This document shows positions 6,012 to 9,743 of a DNA stretch of 9,743 nucleotides, one piece after another (position 1 is the first letter of the stretch; each line of letters begins with the position of its first letter). The stretch lies in NCBI GenBank assembly GCA_016780605.1, contig JADHLS010000134.1:1-9743 (forward strand). The letters are read 5' to 3'. The translations under genes were made by a program, and so were the position numbers. Origin of the DNA: Reyranella sp. Lineage in GTDB: Bacteria; Pseudomonadota; Alphaproteobacteria; Reyranellales; Reyranellaceae. A model generated the notes under the pieces. It was given only the letters and a program-made list of their open reading frames with translations, did not search any database and was not told the DNA's origin.

Positions 6012-6788
6012 CGACGTTCCATCATCGGCTTCAGCCTGCAGAGCGCGGACATCGACGACGAACGCCGCGTGCGGATCGCCGCTCATGGCGCCGGTCCTCT
6101 TCCACGCTCCGATGGCCCGGCTCGCGACCTCGCGCGACACGCCCGCGAGGGCGGCGATATCGGCGTGGGTCACGCCGCGGTCGATCGATATGTGGCCCGG
6201 ACCGGCCGGCTGGCCGAGCACGGATGCCACCCGCAGCAGCGCCCGCGCCACCCGCGCCTTTGCCGGCAGTAGGCCCGCCCAGGCGGCTTCCTCGCCTGAC
6301 CGCCGCAGGCGGCCGACAAGGATCTTGATCAATGCCTCGCTCATCTCCGGATGCTTGGCCATGCAGGCCATGAACGCCGCACGGGTGATGGCGGCGAGCT
6401 GGCAGTCGCTGATCGCCTGCGCGGTCACCAGCCGCGGCAGGCCGTCGATCATGGCGAGTTCGCCGACGATGGCGCCGCGGCCATGCAATGTCATGATGCG
6501 CTGCTCGCCGCTCGACGAGGCGATGCTGACCTTGATGACGCCGCGTCGCACCAGATAGCAACTTTCGCCCAGGTCGCCCCGGGTGAAGAGCACGTCGCCC
6601 TTGGCGAGCACCACGGGGCGCGCGTCGCGCAGCAGCTCCGTGACGATGTGCTGCGGGAATTCGTGCAGCAGGCTATGGCCGGGCGGGAAGAGCGACAAGG
6701 AATACGGGTCGGAGGCGTCAGACGCGGCCATCCGCTCATCTAGACGGGCGGCGGCAGCCCCTGCCATGGCAATCGAATCAAATTGCAT
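6006..6788 (-). CDS. Crp/Fnr family transcriptional regulator
   Basis: A 260-residue cytosolic regulator with a cyclic-nucleotide-binding-type beta-barrel (about 57-150, with LAKGDVLFTRGDLGESCYLVRRG and GRGAIVGELAMIDG), a dimerisation helix, and a C-terminal helix-turn-helix (about 205-232). The recognition helix SREVASRAIGAWKR carries the E-x-x-S-R pattern of Fnr-like factors. In the phosphate-binding cassette GEL is kept, but the residue after Arg119 is Leu rather than Ser/Thr, which argues against ordinary cAMP binding. No N-terminal cysteine cluster is present, so it is not an oxygen-sensing Fe-S Fnr. The signal is therefore unknown. The start is uncertain: ATG 6788 has no ribosome binding site and lies about eight bases from the predicted transcription start, while ATG 6767 and ATG 6731 are in frame. 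It is divergent from the CBS-oxidoreductase operon. Confidence 0.92.
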   Translation of the reverse strand: MQFDSIAMAGAAAARLDERMAASDASDPYSLSLFPPGHSLLHEFPQHIVTELLRDARPVVLAKGDVLFTRGDLGESCYLVRRGVIKVSIASSSGEQRIMTLHGRGAIVGELAMIDGLPRLVTAQAISDCQLAAITRAAFMACMAKHPEMSEALIKILVGRLRRSGEEAAWAGLLPAKARVARALLRVASVLGQPAGPGHISIDRGVTHADIAALAGVSREVASRAIGAWKRTGAMSGDPHAAFVVDVRALQAEADDGTSD

Positions 6789-6800
6789 CGATCGATGTAA
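6783..6800. promoter_or_regulatory. Candidate operator: 18-bp near-perfect palindrome
   Basis: TTGCATCGATCGATGTAA pairs at 8 of 9 positions. It lies directly downstream of the predicted -10 box of the Crp/Fnr gene, covers its probable transcription start, and includes the ATG at 6788. Its TTGCAT/ATGTAA ends resemble Fnr-type TTGAT half-sites but with different spacing. A second, looser symmetry CGAT-N9-ATCG overlaps it at about 6793-6809. Autoregulation by the Crp/Fnr protein is the natural reading, but it is inferred. Confidence 0.45.
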
Positions 6801-6802
6801 AT

Positions 6803-6831
6803 ATTATCGAGTTTGCCGAACCAGCCGTCAT
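6803..6831 (-). promoter_or_regulatory. Candidate sigma70-type promoter of the Crp/Fnr gene
   Basis: On the minus strand ATGACG (6826-6831) and GATAAT (6803-6808) are separated by exactly 17 bases, matching the -35 and -10 consensus at four and five of six positions. The surrounding AT-rich patch stands out from the GC-rich neighbourhood. Transcription would begin near 6796, about eight bases before ATG 6788, so the message would be nearly leaderless unless a downstream ATG is used. Confidence 0.45.
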
Positions 6832-6941
6832 TCGTTGCAGCGCGTCGAGTTCTTCGGACTGTACCTGGCGCAACGCAACGGGTTCGCCGCAAGCGTCGTT
6901 GATCGCCCGAAGTCGCGTAATCGTCCCGCAAGGAGAGAGCC
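6832..6941. other. Upstream region of the CBS-LLM operon
   Basis: The rest of the divergent gap presumably holds the plus-strand promoter. TTGCAG at 6835-6840 could be a -35 box, but no convincing -10 follows at the right distance. The stretch ends in a strong ribosome binding site, AAGGAG at 6930-6935, six bases before ATG 6942. No other structure was seen. Confidence 0.35.
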
Positions 6942-7451
6942 ATGCAGGCAGGTGAAGTCATGACCACCAACCTGGTCACCGTGCGCCCCGACGCCACCGT
7001 CCGCAATGCGGCGGCCATGATGGACGATCTCAATGTCGGCGCCCTGCCCGTCTGCGACGGCCGGCGGCTGGTCGGCATCATCACTGATCGCGACATCACC
7101 GTGCGCGCCACGGCCGATGGCATGCAGCCGGACACCACGCAGGTGCAGGCGGTGATGACCGACCAGGTGTGCTGGTGCTTCGAGGACGACGACGTCGGCA
7201 AGATCGAACGGGCGATGGCGAAGCGGCAGATCCGGCGCATGCCCGTGGTCGATGAGTCCAAGCGCCTGGTCGGCATGATCGCGCTGGGCGACCTTGTGAC
7301 CAATCGCGCTCCCGGCGCCGAGGACACGTTGCGCTCCATCTCCAATCCATTGGAGCCCGACCGCTCGGGCGCAAGCTCGCGTCCGCGCGGTGACGGCTAC
7401 GGTTCGTGGCCGGCTTACGGCGGCGACTCCGACTGCGAGTGGTACGAGTGA
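6942..7451 (+). CDS. CBS domain-pair protein
   Basis: A 169-residue cytosolic protein made of two tandem CBS motifs, a module that binds adenine nucleotides such as AMP, ATP or NADH as an energy or redox sensor. CBS1 covers about residues 3-60 (VMTTNLVTVRPDATV, then LPVCDGRRLVGIITDRDI). CBS2 covers about 68-122 (VMTDQVCWCFEDDDV, then RMPVVDESKRLVGMIALGDL). The last 45 residues are low-complexity, rich in Ser, Gly, Pro and Tyr, ending in acidic DSDCEWYE; they are probably disordered and lack similarity I recognise. Stand-alone CBS pairs often accompany stress or low-oxygen regulons (knowledge). A strong AAGGAG precedes the ATG. The stop overlaps the next start by one base (TGATG), which couples it to the LLM oxidoreductase. 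It faces the Crp/Fnr gene, a plausible regulator. Confidence 0.93.
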   Translation: MQAGEVMTTNLVTVRPDATVRNAAAMMDDLNVGALPVCDGRRLVGIITDRDITVRATADGMQPDTTQVQAVMTDQVCWCFEDDDVGKIERAMAKRQIRRMPVVDESKRLVGMIALGDLVTNRAPGAEDTLRSISNPLEPDRSGASSRPRGDGYGSWPAYGGDSDCEWYE

Positions 7452-8422
7452 TGGTGAAGCTTGGCTACAAGCTGATGTCGGAGGAGCATGGGCCGGCCGC
7501 GCTGGTTCGCAACGCGCGCCGCGCCGAGCAGGCGGGCTTCGACTTCGCCGCGATCTCCGACCACTACTTCCCGTGGCTCGAGGAACAGGGTCACGCGCCC
7601 TTCGCTTGGGCGGTGCTGGGCGCGGTGGCGCAAGCGACCGAACGGCTCGGCCTGATGACGGCCGTGACCTGCCCCATCATGCGCTACCACCCCGCGATCA
7701 TCGCCCAGGCGACCGCGACCATGGCGGTATTGACCGAGGGCCGGTTCACCTTGGGGGTCGGCGCCGGCGAGCGCCTGAACGAGCACGTGGTCGGCCAAGG
7801 CTGGCCCGGCGTCAGCAAGCGCCACGAACGATTGGCCGAGGCGCTCGACATCATACACAGCCTGTTGGCCGGCGAGCTTATCACCTGTCGCGGCCGTCAT
7901 TTCCAGGTCGACCATGCCAAACTGTTCGACCGGCCCAAGCGCAAGCCCGATGTCATCGTGGCAGCTGGCGGGCCCAGCGCTGCGCGCCTCGCCGCAGACA
8001 AGGGTGACGGTCTGATCGTGACCGAACCGGAGAAAGATCTCGTGAAGGCTTTCACCAAGGCCGGCGGCAAGGGTCCGCGTTATTGCGAAGTCGCGCTGTG
8101 CTGCGCAGCCGACGAGGAGCAGGCGCGCAAGACGGCGCACAGTCGGCACCGCTGGTCGTTGGCGGGCTGGCCGGTCCTGGCCGAGCTGCCGCACGAGAAG
8201 GCCTTTGCCGCCGCCTCGGAGCACATCTCGCTCGAGGCGATCGGCAAGGCGGTGAGCTGCGGGCCCTCGGTCGACCGCCATCTCGAGGCGATCGACGAAT
8301 TCGTCGCGATCGGCTGCGACCACATCATCCTGACGCAGATCGGCCCGGACCAGGACTTCTTCTTCGACCTGTTCGAGCGAAAGCTCGCGCCCGCTCTGCG
8401 TGCCAGGAAGCGGCCTAGCTAG
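7451..8422 (+). CDS. LLM-class oxidoreductase, probable F420-dependent (TIGR03557-like)
   Basis: A 323-residue luciferase-like monooxygenase-fold enzyme, predicted cytosolic. The sequence closely follows F420-dependent glucose-6-phosphate dehydrogenase-like proteins: ISDHYFPWLEEQGHAPFAW (about 35-53), TAVTCPIMRYHPAIIAQA (70-87), the cofactor-phosphate loop GRFTLGVGAGERLNEHVVG (97-115), then KRHERLAEALDIIHSLL and PDVIVAAGGPSAARLAADKGDGLIV. The C-terminal SCGPSVDRHLEAIDEFVAIGCDHIILTQIGPDQDFFFDLF is also typical. It would transfer hydride between a deazaflavin (F420) or possibly FMN and an unknown substrate. The start ATG 7451 overlaps the CBS stop; the upstream open frame lies within the CBS gene. 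The stop TAG (8420-8422) overlaps the stop of the convergent amidase. The cofactor is assigned by family resemblance only. Confidence 0.92.
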   Translation: MVKLGYKLMSEEHGPAALVRNARRAEQAGFDFAAISDHYFPWLEEQGHAPFAWAVLGAVAQATERLGLMTAVTCPIMRYHPAIIAQATATMAVLTEGRFTLGVGAGERLNEHVVGQGWPGVSKRHERLAEALDIIHSLLAGELITCRGRHFQVDHAKLFDRPKRKPDVIVAAGGPSAARLAADKGDGLIVTEPEKDLVKAFTKAGGKGPRYCEVALCCAADEEQARKTAHSRHRWSLAGWPVLAELPHEKAFAAASEHISLEAIGKAVSCGPSVDRHLEAIDEFVAIGCDHIILTQIGPDQDFFFDLFERKLAPALRARKRPS

Positions 8423-9743
8423 CCCGCCATCGCCGGCCGTTTCGCGCGCCATGGCATTGCCGACTCGTAGGCATGCGCCGCGCGGAAGAGCGTCGGCTCG
8501 TGGAACGGCTTGGCCGCCAGTTGCATCGCCACGGGCAGACCGCCGGCGCCGAAGCCGGTGCAGACGCTGATGGCGGGAAAGCCGGTGACGTTGCACGGCA
8601 TGGTGAAGGACGGCTTCTCGATACCCGACCATTTCGGCACGTTGTCGATACGCGGCGCCTCGCCGACCGCCGAGGCCATGACGATGACATCGAGATCGGC
8701 CATCGCGTCGGCCATCTCCCGGCACAGCACGCGGCGCCGGCGCGTTGCCTGCACGACGTCGGGACCGCTCAGCATGGCAGCGAGCGCGACCCGATCACGG
8801 AACATCTCGCTATAGTCCATGAAGCGCTCGCGCAGCCATGGACCATGCAGGGCAAAAGCCTCGGTCACCATGAGCAGCCAGCCGACCGCGAAATAATCCG
8901 CCATCGGCGACAGCGTGATGTCGCGGACCTCGGCGCCTTCCTTGCGGAAGAAATCCATCGCCGCATCGATGCCGGCACGCGTGGCGTCGGATGCGCGATT
9001 GTCGGTCTCGAAGAAATGGCGGACCACGCCGACGCGCAACCCCTTCGCGCCCCCATTGGCTCCCTGGCCGAGCTCGGAAGTGAAGTTCGCGACCGGGCGA
9101 TCGACGCTCGCCGGGTCCTCGGGATCGTGGCCGGCCATGGCCTGCAGCAGCAACGCGCAATCCTCGGCCGTCCATGCCATCGGCCCGGCATGATCGAGCG
9201 AATAGGCAAGCGGCAGGATGCCCGAGCGGCTCGACAAGCCATAAGTCGGCTTGATGCCGGCGATGCCGCAGAGCGCGGCCGGCCCGCGGATCGAGCCGCC
9301 GGTGTCCGAGCCGGTGCCGCCCAGGATCAATCCGGCGGCCACCGCGGCGCCGGTGCCTGACGATGAGCCCGCAGTGAAGTGGTCGGTGTTCCACGGATTG
9401 CGTGCCGGCGGCCAAGGCAAGTCGAACGCCGGTCCGCCGAAGGCGAACTCATGCGTTGCGAGCTTGCCCAGCATGACCGTGCCGGCGTCCGCCCACTTCT
9501 TGACCGTATGCGCATCCCGGGTGGGCACATTGTCCTTCAGCAGCTTGGAATGCGCCGTCGTTCGGATGCCGGCGGTGTTGTAGATGTCCTTGTGGGCGAT
9601 TGGGATGCCGTCGAGCGGGCCGCGCCGCGTGCCGGACATCTGCCGCGCTTCCGCGGCCTTGGCATCGGCCAGCGCACGCTCCTCGGTCACCAGCAGGAAG
9701 GCATTGAGCTTGGCGTCGAGCCGGCGGATGCGATCGAGCTGGG
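8419..9743 (-). CDS. Amidase signature family protein (GatA-like fold), 5'-truncated
   Basis: A cytosolic amidase that hydrolyses an amide to acid and ammonia through a Ser-cisSer-Lys triad. The frame stays open to the window end, and the extra residues (QLDRIRRLDAKLNAFLLVTEE) fit the usual amidase N-terminus, so the GTG at 9690 is an internal codon and the true start lies beyond 9743. About 440 residues are visible. The catalytic Lys is in IPIAHKDIY (about 9577-9603), the cis-Ser in the loop AGSSSGTGAAVA (about 9333-9372), and the nucleophile Ser in SDTGGSIRGPA (about 9270-9306). All are intact. The C-terminal SFTMPCNVTGFPAISVCTGF and GLPVAMQLAAKPFHEPTLFRAAHAYE is typical. The substrate is unknown; with no gatC or gatB visible, a catabolic amidase is more likely than a tRNA amidotransferase subunit. 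Its stop overlaps the convergent LLM stop in the palindrome CTAG. Confidence 0.95.
   Translation of the reverse strand, partial: QLDRIRRLDAKLNAFLLVTEERALADAKAAEARQMSGTRRGPLDGIPIAHKDIYNTAGIRTTAHSKLLKDNVPTRDAHTVKKWADAGTVMLGKLATHEFAFGGPAFDLPWPPARNPWNTDHFTAGSSSGTGAAVAAGLILGGTGSDTGGSIRGPAALCGIAGIKPTYGLSSRSGILPLAYSLDHAGPMAWTAEDCALLLQAMAGHDPEDPASVDRPVANFTSELGQGANGGAKGLRVGVVRHFFETDNRASDATRAGIDAAMDFFRKEGAEVRDITLSPMADYFAVGWLLMVTEAFALHGPWLRERFMDYSEMFRDRVALAAMLSGPDVVQATRRRRVLCREMADAMADLDVIVMASAVGEAPRIDNVPKWSGIEKPSFTMPCNVTGFPAISVCTGFGAGGLPVAMQLAAKPFHEPTLFRAAHAYESAMPWRAKRPAMAG

Noticed and set aside
7415..8725. A 436-codon minus-strand open frame opposite the LLM oxidoreductase and the amidase end
   Set aside because: It has no recognisable motif and overlaps two genes with full family motifs.
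8473..9360. A 295-codon plus-strand open frame opposite the amidase
   Set aside because: The composition is rich in Arg, His and Asp without motifs. The amidase has an intact catalytic triad on the other strand.
9688..9743. Taking the GTG at 9690 as the amidase start
   Set aside because: The frame continues to the window edge with residues typical of amidase N-termini, so the gene is cut by the window.

Overview
The window is GC-rich and tightly packed. Its gene content (NitT/TauT-type ABC transporter, DUF1194 protein, ACMSD-like amidohydrolase, PEP-mutase-like lyase, LysR and Crp/Fnr regulators, CBS-pair protein, F420-type LLM oxidoreductase, amidase) and codon use suggest a free-living alphaproteobacterium. 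I lean to a Rhodospirillales/Hyphomicrobiales-like lineage, possibly near Reyranella or Bradyrhizobium. That placement is inference, because no rRNA or other phylogenetic marker is present. All main genes look like ordinary chromosomal genes. I see no insertion sequence, phage gene, tRNA, rRNA or CRISPR array.

Layout. (1) 1-2220, plus strand: the 3' end of an ABC ATPase gene followed by two paralogous permease genes. The permeases overlap by ATGA. The gap between ATPase and first permease is filled by a 144-bp nested inverted repeat whose right arm contains the first permease's start codon. (2) 2217-4978, minus strand: a PEP-mutase/isocitrate-lyase-like gene, a metal-dependent amidohydrolase gene 27 nt downstream, then a secreted DUF1194 (von Willebrand A-like) gene. 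(3) 5076-5999, plus strand: a LysR regulator divergent from the lyase gene, the classic arrangement for control of a small catabolic operon. (4) 6006-6788, minus strand: a Crp/Fnr-type regulator with a readable promoter and a near-perfect 18-bp palindrome over its predicted transcription start. (5) 6942-8422, plus strand: a CBS-pair protein and an F420-type LLM oxidoreductase joined by a one-base TGATG overlap. (6) 8419-9743, minus strand: an amidase whose N-terminus lies beyond the window.

How it works together. Regions 2 and 3 read as a regulated catabolic unit: a C-C bond lyase plus a decarboxylase/hydrolase under a divergent LysR. Region 1 is an importer of a small anion or cofactor precursor; its binding protein must be encoded elsewhere, probably upstream. 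In regions 4 and 5, a Crp/Fnr factor faces a CBS-oxidoreductase operon across a shared promoter region of 153 bp.

The most unusual signals are architectural. The dispersed-type repeat supplies the start codon, and possibly the Shine-Dalgarno sequence, of a permease while keeping an in-frame path open across itself. All three convergent gene junctions (2217-2220, 5997-6008, 8419-8422) overlap or nearly touch, leaving no room for conventional terminators between stop codons. I found no clear evidence of a wholly new multigene system.
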